A stretch of DNA of 64,000 nucleotides from NCBI GenBank assembly GCA_910589045.1, contig CAJUSH010000001.1, positions 101,855-165,854 of the forward strand, in the 5' to 3' direction. A program made the position numbers and the translations under genes. This document shows positions 26,631 through 34,983 of this stretch, piece by piece. The DNA is from an uncultured Eubacterium sp. GTDB lineage: Bacteria; Bacillota_A; Clostridia; Lachnospirales; Lachnospiraceae. The notes beneath the pieces were generated by a model, which had not been told where the DNA came from, searched no databases, and saw only the letters and a list, made by a program, of their open reading frames with translations. Each line of letters begins with the position of its first letter. Within the stretch, counting starts at the first letter, position 1.

Positions 26631-26685
26631 TCTTTGAAGGAGACGCGGTACAAAAGAGCGAATGATTAAGAAGGAGGAAAAAGCA

Positions 26686-29190
26686 ATGTTACAAAAAATG
26701 AAGCGTTTGCTGGCAGCCGCATGTGTGTTTGCTCTGGTAGCAAGTGTGCTTCCGACGGTTCCGGTTAAGGCAGCAGTACCGAAGTTCAAAAAAACAAATT
26801 CCGTTCTGTATGAGAACGGGGCCGGCAATGGAAAGTATACGTATACGCTGCAGAATCTTACAAAGGGACAGATTGTGAAGTGGAGCGTGTCAGGTGAGGG
26901 AAAGGCATATGCGAGCGTAAAAAAAGCAAGCAAGACTGCCGCGAAGAGCACCATGGCAAATATTATTACCGTGAATACCAATGGAAAGACTGCCGCGAAG
27001 GATAAGAAGATCACCCTGACTGCAAAGGTATATTCCAAAACAGGAAAGCTGCAGTATACGGTTTCCACCTCGGCAAAGATCGGGGTCAAGCCCACAAAGC
27101 TGACGATTAAAGCGCCGAAGGAGGCGGACGGGCTGCTCACCGTGGGTGCGAGCTATGCGTTCAGCTACAAGCTGACCCCGGTGAATGCTACGAGCACAAA
27201 TAAGTGGAGCGTGACCGGGGAGGACGGAAAGGACTATTCCTCATATATGAGCAGCGCAGGCGTTTTTAAGCCCTTAAAGGCCGGAACCTACACGATCAAG
27301 GCTTCCGCGATGATTGGAACAAAGGCACTCCAGACGGCGTCGATCGTGGTGGAGGTTGCGGACTACATCGTAAGTGCGAAGCAGACCGCAGCGAACAAGA
27401 TCGAGGTCACTTATTCCGGCGACGTGCGGGGCGTTATGGAGGTCGATGATTTTACCGTGACAAATGCGGCGGGTGCGGGCATTCTTGCGAAGAGCATGGA
27501 TTTTTCCGAGGACGGCAAGAGCATGACGATCACGATGTATGCAAATTTTAAGGACGGCGTGAGCTATTCCGTCACCGACGGTATGACGACGAAGGAGTTT
27601 AAGGCGAGCGTGGGTGTTCCGGTAAAGCTGGAAATACTCACCTACCAGTCGACGGTTGGCAAGGAGACGGCCATCGAGTATGCGATTTACGATAAGAATG
27701 GCATTGACGTCTCGAATGTCTATGATGGCAAGATCCAATACGAAGCGGAGGTGACGAACGGTTATCTCACCGACGAGAACAAGCTGATCATGAAAACGGT
27801 GGGTAAGACGGCTACGGTTACGCTGAAATATACAAGCAAGTCGGACAGCAGCCTTGTACTGACCGATACGGACGTGATCACCTGCGTGGCTGCGGTTGCG
27901 TCGGAGCAGACGAATTTCACGCTGACGACGTCGACTGCTGCGCCGGATTATTCGGCAGTGACCTACAAGGATAACCGCAAGGCAGCTATCGGGACGACCT
28001 ACTATGCATACTTCCGGGCGCTGGACATGGACGGAAGCGAAATCAAGTACAGCTCGCTTTCCTATGAATCCTCGGATCCGGATACGCTTATCATAAATTC
28101 GGCGGGAAAGGTTACGCCGATCAAAAACGGCACCGTTAAGATTATCGTTACCGCTGCCTATGCGGGCGAAACCTATACATACAGCTATGACGTGACGATC
28201 ACGGAGGCCGCTTATCTGAACAGCATTAAGCTGAGCACCGACCGGGTGAATATGTCAAACGTATACAACCCGGAGTATTACCAGTACATAGATGTGACTG
28301 CTACCGACCAGTACGGCGAGGAATTTTTGCTGGAGGGGGAGACTGCAAGCATCACGGACAACAACAACAGCTTTTACAAAGCAAATATTGCGACGTATGA
28401 TACGGCGAACAACCGGATTTCGCTGCGCTCCTCCAATATTGCGAGCGGCACCTACTCCTACACACTGACGCTGACCTGCGGCGGAAAGAAGGCAACGGCA
28501 GGCTTTACGGTTGTCGTATCCTCGGTGCCGGTGACCGGAGAGACGACCTATGAGATCGAGATAGACAAAAAGAGTGCGGATTTGTCACTGGGTAAGGATA
28601 TTGTCGGAAATCAGTATGTGACCGTGCGCTTGGCGCAGTACCGGGGCGGTGTATTTGTCAGCTATACAAGCTTTTCCTCCGCGACCGTTACAAAGGGCGG
28701 CAATTATTATTCGACGGATCTGACTGCGGGGGGAACGTCAGCGGTGCAGAACCTGGCTGCCTCCAACCGTCTGTATTTGCAGATACTCAGTATTAACGCC
28801 GGTGTATGCCGTAAGGCGGAGACAGGCACGTATACGATATCCCTGCAGTATTATTCGACGGCTGACAGGGGCTACAAGACGCTGACGACCACGCTGACGC
28901 TGACGGATACCCAGGATATGCCGGATGTGCGCATTGACCGGACAACCGCGACAAAGAGCTGCGGAACTGCTCTGGAGCTGGCACAGAACTGCTTAAGCCT
29001 TGACAACGGCACCATTTCGGAGTGCGTTGTGACCGGCGAGTCAGAGCCGGGCTCAAAGGTGCTTTTGAAGGCGGGCGACCAGATCAATATCCGTTCCGTT
29101 ACCGTTGTTACAACGTACAAAATAGCGGACGGGCAGGATGTGACCGTGACGTATACGATATCAATCGGGAAAACACTGACAAATGGATAG
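26686..29190 (+). CDS. Large secreted Ig-like domain surface protein
   Basis: The product has 834 residues from ATG 26686, which has AAGGAGG 8 nt upstream. A signal peptide (KRLLAAACVFALVASVLPTVPVKA) is followed entirely by beta-rich Ig-like modules, several resembling bacterial Ig-like (Big) domains: WSVSGEGKAYASV, PVNATSTNKWSVTGEDG, SLSYESSDPDTLIINSAGKVTPIKNGTVKIIVTA. There is no catalytic domain, LPXTG motif or SLH domain. Ser, Thr and Lys are abundant, as in abundant surface proteins of Lachnospiraceae. With its own promoter, a leader hairpin and a strong ribosome binding site it is probably well expressed. A structural or adhesive role is inference. Confidence 0.8.
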   Translation: MLQKMKRLLAAACVFALVASVLPTVPVKAAVPKFKKTNSVLYENGAGNGKYTYTLQNLTKGQIVKWSVSGEGKAYASVKKASKTAAKSTMANIITVNTNGKTAAKDKKITLTAKVYSKTGKLQYTVSTSAKIGVKPTKLTIKAPKEADGLLTVGASYAFSYKLTPVNATSTNKWSVTGEDGKDYSSYMSSAGVFKPLKAGTYTIKASAMIGTKALQTASIVVEVADYIVSAKQTAANKIEVTYSGDVRGVMEVDDFTVTNAAGAGILAKSMDFSEDGKSMTITMYANFKDGVSYSVTDGMTTKEFKASVGVPVKLEILTYQSTVGKETAIEYAIYDKNGIDVSNVYDGKIQYEAEVTNGYLTDENKLIMKTVGKTATVTLKYTSKSDSSLVLTDTDVITCVAAVASEQTNFTLTTSTAAPDYSAVTYKDNRKAAIGTTYYAYFRALDMDGSEIKYSSLSYESSDPDTLIINSAGKVTPIKNGTVKIIVTAAYAGETYTYSYDVTITEAAYLNSIKLSTDRVNMSNVYNPEYYQYIDVTATDQYGEEFLLEGETASITDNNNSFYKANIATYDTANNRISLRSSNIASGTYSYTLTLTCGGKKATAGFTVVVSSVPVTGETTYEIEIDKKSADLSLGKDIVGNQYVTVRLAQYRGGVFVSYTSFSSATVTKGGNYYSTDLTAGGTSAVQNLAASNRLYLQILSINAGVCRKAETGTYTISLQYYSTADRGYKTLTTTLTLTDTQDMPDVRIDRTTATKSCGTALELAQNCLSLDNGTISECVVTGESEPGSKVLLKAGDQINIRSVTVVTTYKIADGQDVTVTYTISIGKTLTNG

Positions 29191-29239
29191 CAGCGCCTGA
29201 AAATAATGACTGCACTGCGGTGAAATGGAAATACAGCAT

Positions 29240-29273
29240 AAAAAAAGAATCCTGCAAACAGGATTCTTTTTTT
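29240..29273. terminator. Bidirectional terminator between Ig-like gene and tRNA-Ser
   Basis: AAAAAAGAATCCTG / CAGGATTCTTTTTT is a perfect inverted repeat with a CAAA loop and T-runs on both strands. It ends the minus-strand tRNA-Ser transcript and probably the plus-strand surface-protein transcript. Confidence 0.88.
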
Positions 29274-29275
29274 AA

Positions 29276-29365
29276 CGGAGAGTATGGGATTCGAACCCAC
29301 GTGCCCCTCTAAAAGGACAACTGCATTTCGAGTGCAGCTCGTTATGACCACTTCGATAACTCTCC
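29276..29365 (-). tRNA. tRNA-Ser (anticodon CGA)
   Basis: This is a 90-nt type II tRNA. The acceptor is GGAGAGT/ACTCTCC with discriminator G. The anticodon stem CTGCA/TGCAG holds the loop CTCGAAA (anticodon CGA). A long variable arm (GTCCTTTTAGAGGGGC region) and T-arm GGGTTCGAATCCC are present. CCA is not encoded. Confidence 0.94.
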
Positions 29366-29383
29366 GTATGATGTAACATCCTA

Positions 29384-29412
29384 ATAATAGCGCAAAAGCT
29401 GCGGAAAATCAA
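29384..29412 (-). promoter_or_regulatory. Promoter for tRNA-Ser
   Basis: On the minus strand, TTGATT (29412-29407), a 17-bp spacer and TATTAT (29389-29384), ending 19 nt before the tRNA. Confidence 0.75.
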
Positions 29413-29465
29413 GAACTGTATTGCAGATTTCCGCAGGGCCTGTGGCTTTTAATGATGAAACCGCA

Positions 29466-29879
29466 TCAGTTGTCATCTGTGAGATAGCGCATACGGTGTT
29501 CGTCGTTTTTGTTTCCCTTTATAGCGAAATAGGAGACGTCCTTGCTGCCGTTGAGCGCGCGCATGCACTCCGTACAGAGCGTACCGAAGGTGATCTGTGC
29601 ACCGCAGCGAGCGCACTCGGTGCTGGTCACCTTGTTTTCCTCGGTGGCATATTCAATGCGGCCCTCCTTGATCCATTTACGCACCCTGCTCTGTGAAATG
29701 CCGAATACCTCCGCAAGCTCAAATTCAGTTACCTTATGGGCGCGTATGTATTCGCGGATTTCCTTGAACAGTGCTTCCTCCTCACAGTTCGGACAGTATT
29801 CCTTTTCATAATCTGCGGGCAGCGGTCTGCTGCATACAATACAGGATTTGTAATTTGCAAATTCTTTGTCACGACTCAT
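29466..29879 (-). CDS. Zinc-ribbon/HTH protein of the TIGR03826 (YvyF-like) type
   Basis: The product has 137 residues. An N-terminal zinc ribbon (CIVC...CPNC) is followed by a helix-turn-helix (VTEFELAEVFGISQSRVRKWIKEGRI, ~50-75) and a second Cys pair set (CARCGAQITFGTLCTEC). The length and architecture match the small regulator annotated as flagellar operon protein TIGR03826/YvyF. There are no flagellar genes in the window, so a motility role is not supported by context. AAGGAGG precedes the ATG. It is divergent from the DUF212 gene. Confidence 0.8.
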   Translation of the reverse strand: MSRDKEFANYKSCIVCSRPLPADYEKEYCPNCEEEALFKEIREYIRAHKVTEFELAEVFGISQSRVRKWIKEGRIEYATEENKVTSTECARCGAQITFGTLCTECMRALNGSKDVSYFAIKGNKNDEHRMRYLTDDN

Positions 29880-29929
29880 CGGATTTCCTCCTTACATTTA
29901 TTTCAGATTTCTTTTCCATATATGTTTGC

Positions 29930-29958
29930 TTGTGCCATCAGACAAATTGTGTTAGAAT
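29930..29958 (+). promoter_or_regulatory. Promoter for the DUF212 gene
   Basis: TTGTGC (29930-29935), a 17-bp spacer and TAGAAT (29953-29958), upstream of the gene at 30025. Confidence 0.55.
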
Positions 29959-30024
29959 AGACAAAGTTATGATAAAAATGTACCAAAACAGTTACACTAT
30001 TATATCGGAAGAGGAAAAAAATAA

Positions 30025-30492
30025 ATGACAGTACAACTGTTTTTTTCGCAATTGTTTCGCAATCAGGTGTTGATGAGCGGCATAGCAGGCTGGTTTGCGG
30101 CACAATTCAGCAAAACCGTAATCTATGCGCTGCTCAATCATAAGCTGGATATCAGCCGTTTCTGGGGAGACGGCGGGATGCCGTCGGCACATTCCGCGAC
30201 CGTCAGCTGTATGGCGGTAACGGCAGGGATTGTGTTCGGCGTGTCGTCGTTTCCGTTTGCAATCTGTGTGATGCTGGCGTTCATCACAATGCGCGACGCC
30301 ATGGGCGTGCGCCTTGAGACGGGCAAGCAGGCACGGATGCTCAACGAGATGCTGCAGCTTTTTTCAAAAGATAATCCGGGGCTGCCGGAGGAGCGCTTAA
30401 AGGAATTTGTCGGGCACACTCCCGTGCAGGTTCTCGCCGGATGCATCGTGGGATGCGTCATGGCAGTTCTGTTGAATTTTCTGTATTTATAA
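30025..30492 (+). CDS. Divergent PAP2/DUF212 family membrane protein (YuiD-like)
   Basis: The product has 155 residues, the usual length of the DUF212 family. Four hydrophobic segments are visible. The family signature RFWGDGGMPSAHSATVSCM (~46-64) resembles part of the acid-phosphatase motif, and MRDAMGVRLETGKQARMLNEM follows. These proteins are called acid phosphatase/haloperoxidase-related, but their activity is unproven. A GGAAGAGG ribosome binding site precedes the start. Its 3' end overlaps the convergent gene by 6 nt. Confidence 0.87.
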   Translation: MTVQLFFSQLFRNQVLMSGIAGWFAAQFSKTVIYALLNHKLDISRFWGDGGMPSAHSATVSCMAVTAGIVFGVSSFPFAICVMLAFITMRDAMGVRLETGKQARMLNEMLQLFSKDNPGLPEERLKEFVGHTPVQVLAGCIVGCVMAVLLNFLYL

Positions 30493-30954
30493 CCCGTAAT
30501 CTTTGCCGATCTCCACACCAAGTGCGCGTATATGCCCCTTTAAGGTATAGGTGGTGACGGTAACCTTAAGCTGTACCGAGCTGCACGCAACGGGGGTAAA
30601 TATAATGTAGTTATTATCCCCTTTGCGGAACGGCAGCGACATGGAGGATTCATCCTTTTCCTTCAGCGTATCGGCATTGATCTGCTTTCTTCCGTTTCCG
30701 GAGCTGCCCTTGATTAAAACCTTCGCCTCATTCTGGTCTGCGAGGGATGCGCCGATGACATCAATTTTGATATGGGCACGGACATCCTTGTCGGCTTCGA
30801 ATTTCCACTGGGCGAGAGAGTTTCCCGAGAGCGTGAAGCTCTGGGATGCCGAGCGGCTGTAGATGCCGTCCTCGCCGTGGATAAAGATGTAGCCGCTGAT
30901 TCCGGCTGCCGCAACAAATGCAATTGCAAGTATAATTGCTACAATCTTTTTCAT
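30487..30954 (-). CDS. Small secreted or membrane-anchored protein of unknown function
   Basis: The product has 155 residues. An N-terminal hydrophobic segment (KKIVAIILAIAFVAAAGISGYIFI) is a signal peptide or anchor. The remainder is a beta-rich extracellular domain (SFTLSGNSLAQWKFEAD, NNYIIFTPVACSSVQLKVTVTTY) with no recognised family. A GGAGGG ribosome binding site is present. It lies downstream of pyrG on the same strand with a 54-nt gap, so it may start from its own promoter or read-through. Convergent overlap with the DUF212 gene leaves no room for a terminator between them. Confidence 0.65.
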   Translation of the reverse strand: MKKIVAIILAIAFVAAAGISGYIFIHGEDGIYSRSASQSFTLSGNSLAQWKFEADKDVRAHIKIDVIGASLADQNEAKVLIKGSSGNGRKQINADTLKEKDESSMSLPFRKGDNNYIIFTPVACSSVQLKVTVTTYTLKGHIRALGVEIGKDYGL

Positions 30955-31008
30955 TTCAATCCCTCCAAATGTAAATTTGAAAGCCCGGGGGCCGCAACAA
31001 TGCTGCAG

Positions 31009-32619
31009 CTATCGGCGGCTCTGACAGGCAAGTGCAGCCTCCACAAAGCCGCTGAAGAGCGGATGCGGGCGGTTCGGCCGGGATTTCAGCTCCGGGTGCG
31101 CCTGTGTCGCCACAAACCATGGATGGTCCGGCTGCTCGATCATCTCAACGATCCGTCCGTCGGGGGAAATCCCGCACAGGCTCATGCCGTTTTGCGTCAA
31201 GACGGCGCGGAAATCATTGTTTACCTCGTAGCGATGACGGTGCCGCTCGTGGATGATATCGGTCTCGTAGAGACGGCGGGCCAAGGAGCGTTCGCTCAGC
31301 TGGCACGGATAGGAGCCGAGACGCAGCGTGCCCCCGATATCGCCGTCTGCATCCTGGTCGGGCATAAGCGCGATGACCGGGTGTGCCGTCTGCGGGTCAA
31401 GCTCGATGCTGTGGGCATCGTGTATGCCGCACACGTTTTTGGCAAATTCAATGATGGCAACCTGCATGCCCAGACACAGCCCAAGATAAGGGATCCTGTT
31501 TTCCCGGGCATAGCGGCAGGCGATGATCATGCCCTCGACGCCGCGGGTGCCGAAGCCCCCGGGTACAAGGATGCCGCTTACGTCCCCGAGCATTTCCTTC
31601 ACATTATCGTCCGTCACAAGCTCGGAGTCCACCCATTTGATGTTGACCGTGGAGCGGCTTGCGATACCGCCGTGCTTCAATGCCTCCACAACGGAGATGT
31701 AGGCGTCGTGGAGCTGTGTGTATTTTCCAACGAGTGCGACGGTGACATCCTTGTCGGGATGGCGCAGTGCGTCAACCATATCGATCCAGTCGTTGAGATC
31801 CGGCTCGGGACATTCCAGATGCAGGCACTCACAGGCCACCTTTGCGAGATTCTCCTTTTCCATGGCAAGGGGCGCTTCGTATAGATACTCCACGTCGAGG
31901 TTTTGCAGGACGTGGGATCCGGGCACATTACAGAAAAGCGCGATCTTATCCTTTAATCCCTGGTCAAGCTCGTGCTCGCTGCGGCAGACGATAACATCCG
32001 GCTGGATACCCATGCCCTGCAGCTCCTTGACCGATGCCTGTGTGGGCTTTGTCTTGAGCTCGCCGGAGGCGCTGATGTAGGGGATCAGCGTCACGTGGAT
32101 GAGCATGGCGTTCTCCCGGCCCACCTCGTGCTGAAACTGGCGGATGGACTCTAAAAACGGCTGGCTCTCGATGTCGCCTACGGTGCCGCCTACCTCAATG
32201 ATGGCAATATGTGTGTCATCAGAGGTGAAATTTCTATAAAATCTGCTTTTAATTTCGTTTGTCACATGGGGAATTACCTGGACGGTTCCGCCGCCATAAT
32301 CGCCGCGGCGTTCCTTCTGCAGTACGGACCAGTAGATTTTTCCGGTTGTAACATTTGAATTTTTGGTTAAACTCTCATCAATAAAACGCTCGTAATGTCC
32401 CAGGTCGAGATCCGTCTCGGCTCCGTCGTCCGTGACGAAAACCTCTCCGTGCTGGATCGGGTTCATCGTTCCGGGATCGATATTGATGTAGGGATCAAAT
32501 TTCTGCATAGTTACTGTGTAGCCCCGCGCCTTGAGCAGACGTCCGAGGGATGCGGCAGTAATACCCTTGCCGAGACCGGAAACAACGCCACCGGTGACAA
32601 ATACATATTTTACGGGCAT
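31009..32619 (-). CDS. pyrG: CTP synthase
   Basis: The product has 536 residues from MPVKYVFVTGG; AGGAGGAA lies upstream and the longer frame to 32706 is untranslated leader. CTP synthase aminates UTP to CTP with glutamine and ATP. The synthetase domain shows GGVVSGLGKGITAASLG, MNPIQHGEVFVTDDGAETDLDLGHYERF and the GGTVGDIES region. The glutaminase domain shows GILVPGGFGTRG, the nucleophile in LGLCLGMQ, and VATQAHPEL near the C-terminus. The length is typical. It is transcribed divergently from ftsH. Confidence 0.97.
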   Translation of the reverse strand: MPVKYVFVTGGVVSGLGKGITAASLGRLLKARGYTVTMQKFDPYINIDPGTMNPIQHGEVFVTDDGAETDLDLGHYERFIDESLTKNSNVTTGKIYWSVLQKERRGDYGGGTVQVIPHVTNEIKSRFYRNFTSDDTHIAIIEVGGTVGDIESQPFLESIRQFQHEVGRENAMLIHVTLIPYISASGELKTKPTQASVKELQGMGIQPDVIVCRSEHELDQGLKDKIALFCNVPGSHVLQNLDVEYLYEAPLAMEKENLAKVACECLHLECPEPDLNDWIDMVDALRHPDKDVTVALVGKYTQLHDAYISVVEALKHGGIASRSTVNIKWVDSELVTDDNVKEMLGDVSGILVPGGFGTRGVEGMIIACRYARENRIPYLGLCLGMQVAIIEFAKNVCGIHDAHSIELDPQTAHPVIALMPDQDADGDIGGTLRLGSYPCQLSERSLARRLYETDIIHERHRHRYEVNNDFRAVLTQNGMSLCGISPDGRIVEMIEQPDHPWFVATQAHPELKSRPNRPHPLFSGFVEAALACQSRR

Positions 32620-32656
32620 GATACGTTCCTCCTGAGTAATTTGTAAAATTGCGGTT

Positions 32657-32701
32657 TGTCCGGAGCCGGACACAAATCGTCTGTCAATTGTCCGGGCTCT
32701 G
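32657..32701 (-). promoter_or_regulatory. Possible hairpin-forming leader of pyrG
   Basis: On the minus strand the leader contains GAGCCCGGACA, and 16 nt later TGTCCGGCTCCGGACA. The second block folds alone as TGTCCGG/CCGGACA, or its first half can pair with the upstream GCCCGGACA, giving two exclusive structures. A TATAAT at 32722-32717 (minus) is a likely -10. There is no tight U-run, so attenuation is only a possibility. Confidence 0.35.
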
Positions 32702-32808
32702 AGCAATTATTTACATTATACATCCCGCAGAAAAAGAAATCTACCGGAATCTGAAAGAATTTTCACAAATATTTTAGAAAATGTTTAGAAAAACAGGGAA
32801 ACTATATA

Positions 32809-32837
32809 TTGAAATCAAAGGGGTTTGCTCTTATAAT
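32809..32837 (+). promoter_or_regulatory. Promoter for ftsH
   Basis: TTGAAA (32809-32814), a 17-bp spacer and TATAAT (32832-32837). The -10 box overlaps an in-frame ATG at 32836, which is why the start at 32887 is preferred for ftsH. Confidence 0.8.
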
Positions 32838-32886
32838 GTTAAGAAGTGCTTTAACACAAGTTAAGAAACAGAAAGTTGGTACATGT

Positions 32887-34983
32887 ATGGAAAACAGCAA
32901 TTTCGGAGGCGGAAACGGCAATCCGAATAACAGCAATCACGGCAATAACAATAACGGCGGGGGCGGAAATAACAACGGCTCCCGCAACAACCGCAACGGC
33001 CAGATGGTCATGATGTTCGTGCTGATCACACTGGTTGCGCTGCTTTTTATGAGTCTCATCAGCAAGTGGCAGACGCAGATGACGGCGAAGGAGATTACTT
33101 ACACCGAGTTTATGGAGATGGTGGAAAAGGGCGAGGTGGAGAGCGTCGAGCTGAACGCCCAGCAGATCGATATCACGCCGAAGAAGGCCAATGACGAGGT
33201 GCTCACGAGTACCTACTACACCGGATATGTGGGTGATGATGACCTGATCCCTATTTTAAAGGAAGCGAAGGTTTCCATCAAGGGCGAGATACCCGACAAT
33301 ACCGCGGGCTGGATCTATAATATTGTAAGCTTCCTGCTTCCGCTGGTGCTGCTCTGGGCGCTGATGGCGTTCCTCATGAAGCGCATGGGCGGTTCCATGA
33401 GCGTGGGGAAAAGTACGGCGAAGATTTATGTGGAAAAGAAAACAGGTGTTACCTTTAAGGATGTAGCGGGGCAGGACGAGGCGAAGGAGTCCCTGCAGGA
33501 GGTCGTGGATTTCCTGCACAATCCGAAAAAATATACGCAGATCGGTGCGAAGCTGCCAAAGGGAGCACTGCTTGTAGGCCCTCCCGGAACCGGAAAGACC
33601 CTGCTCGCAAAGGCGGTGGCCGGAGAAGCGGGTGTGCCGTTCTTCTCTCTGGCAGGCTCCGATTTTGTGGAGATGTTTGTGGGTGTCGGCGCTTCCCGTG
33701 TGCGGGATCTGTTTAAGGAGGCGCAGAAGCAGGCGCCGTGTATCATTTTTATCGACGAGATCGATGCCATCGGAAAGAGCCGTGATACCCGCTACGGCGG
33801 CAACGACGAGCGGGAGCAGACGCTAAACCAGCTCCTTGCGGAGATGGACGGCTTTGATACATCCAAGGGACTGCTCATACTGGCGGCGACCAACCGGCCC
33901 GAGGTGCTTGATAAGGCGCTGCTGCGTCCGGGGCGCTTTGACCGCCGGATTATCGTAGATAAGCCCGACCAGAAGGGCCGCCTGGAAACGCTGCGCGTGC
34001 ACTCCAAGGATGTAAAGATGGACGAATCGGTGGATCTGGAGGCGATCGCCCTGGCATCCGCGGGACTGGTAGGCTCCGACCTCGCCAATATTATCAATGA
34101 GGCGGCTATCAACGCGGTGAAGCACAGCCGCGCCTTTGTCAACCAGAGCGATCTGTTCGAAGCGTTCGAGATCGTGGCAGTGGGCGGCAAGGAAAAGAAG
34201 GACCGCACGATGAGTGACCAGGAGCGCAAGATCGTGGCATACCACGAGGTGGGTCATGCGATGGTTGCGGCATTGCAGAAAAATACCGAGCCGGTGCAGA
34301 AGATCACAATCGTGCCCCGGACGATGGGTGCGCTCGGCTATACGCTGCAGACGCCGGAGGAGGAGAAGTTCTTACAGACGAAGGAGGAGCTGATCGCCAA
34401 GATCAACACGTATATGGCGGGCCGTGCCGCGGAGGAGCTTGTATTCCATTCTGCCACGAGCGGAGCCGCCAACGATATCGAGATGGCGACGCGCATTGCC
34501 CGCGCCATGGTGACGCAGTACGGCATGTCGGATGAGTTTGGCATGATGAGCCTGGAGTCCGTGGAGAACCGCTACCTGGATGGTCGTCCGGTCTTAAACT
34601 GCGGCGAGGAGACGGCGGCGCAGATTGATAAGGTCATCCAGCGGATGATCAAGACCGCTTATGCGGACGCAATCCGGATGCTGGAGGAAAACCGTGAGAT
34701 TCTGGACCGCATTTCCGATCATCTCTACGACAAGGAGACGATCACCGGCAAGGAGTTTATGAAGATCTTCCGGGAGATGAAGGGACTGCCTGAGCCGGAC
34801 GGCGACAAGGAGGCGGCTGGCGAAGGCGGGAGAGACGAGAAGCCTGTCGAGACGCAGGTTGCTGACGTGATCTACGTGGGACCGTCGGATGCGTGCGATA
34901 TCGCGGCACCGCAGACGGAAACCGATGCGGCGGATTGTATGACGCCGCAGGCAGACGAGAAGGATGAAGGCAATGGCATTTGA
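32887..34983 (+). CDS. ftsH: ATP-dependent zinc metalloprotease FtsH
   Basis: The product has 698 residues from ATG 32887; the ribosome binding site is poor. After an Asn/Gly-rich N-terminus come a transmembrane helix (~43-60), an extracytoplasmic domain and a second helix (~145-165). The AAA module has Walker A GPPGTGKT (231-238), Walker B IIFIDEIDAIG and the second region of homology LLRPGRFDRRI. The zinc site is HEVGH (453-457). FtsH degrades membrane and regulatory proteins. The C-terminal ~80 residues are acidic and variable. The stop overlaps the start of uvrC. Confidence 0.96.
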   Translation: MENSNFGGGNGNPNNSNHGNNNNGGGGNNNGSRNNRNGQMVMMFVLITLVALLFMSLISKWQTQMTAKEITYTEFMEMVEKGEVESVELNAQQIDITPKKANDEVLTSTYYTGYVGDDDLIPILKEAKVSIKGEIPDNTAGWIYNIVSFLLPLVLLWALMAFLMKRMGGSMSVGKSTAKIYVEKKTGVTFKDVAGQDEAKESLQEVVDFLHNPKKYTQIGAKLPKGALLVGPPGTGKTLLAKAVAGEAGVPFFSLAGSDFVEMFVGVGASRVRDLFKEAQKQAPCIIFIDEIDAIGKSRDTRYGGNDEREQTLNQLLAEMDGFDTSKGLLILAATNRPEVLDKALLRPGRFDRRIIVDKPDQKGRLETLRVHSKDVKMDESVDLEAIALASAGLVGSDLANIINEAAINAVKHSRAFVNQSDLFEAFEIVAVGGKEKKDRTMSDQERKIVAYHEVGHAMVAALQKNTEPVQKITIVPRTMGALGYTLQTPEEEKFLQTKEELIAKINTYMAGRAAEELVFHSATSGAANDIEMATRIARAMVTQYGMSDEFGMMSLESVENRYLDGRPVLNCGEETAAQIDKVIQRMIKTAYADAIRMLEENREILDRISDHLYDKETITGKEFMKIFREMKGLPEPDGDKEAAGEGGRDEKPVETQVADVIYVGPSDACDIAAPQTETDAADCMTPQADEKDEGNGI

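Noticed and set aside
29466..29879. Flagellar gene region, suggested by the TIGR03826-like protein
   Set aside because: No other flagellar or chemotaxis gene is present in the window.
30772..31884. 370-residue plus-strand frame opposite pyrG
   Set aside because: It is antisense to CTP synthase motifs and has no promoter or ribosome binding site.
32809..32886. Longer N-terminus for FtsH from TTG 32809 or ATG 32836
   Set aside because: These codons coincide with the -35 and -10 boxes of a good promoter, so they would not be in the mRNA.
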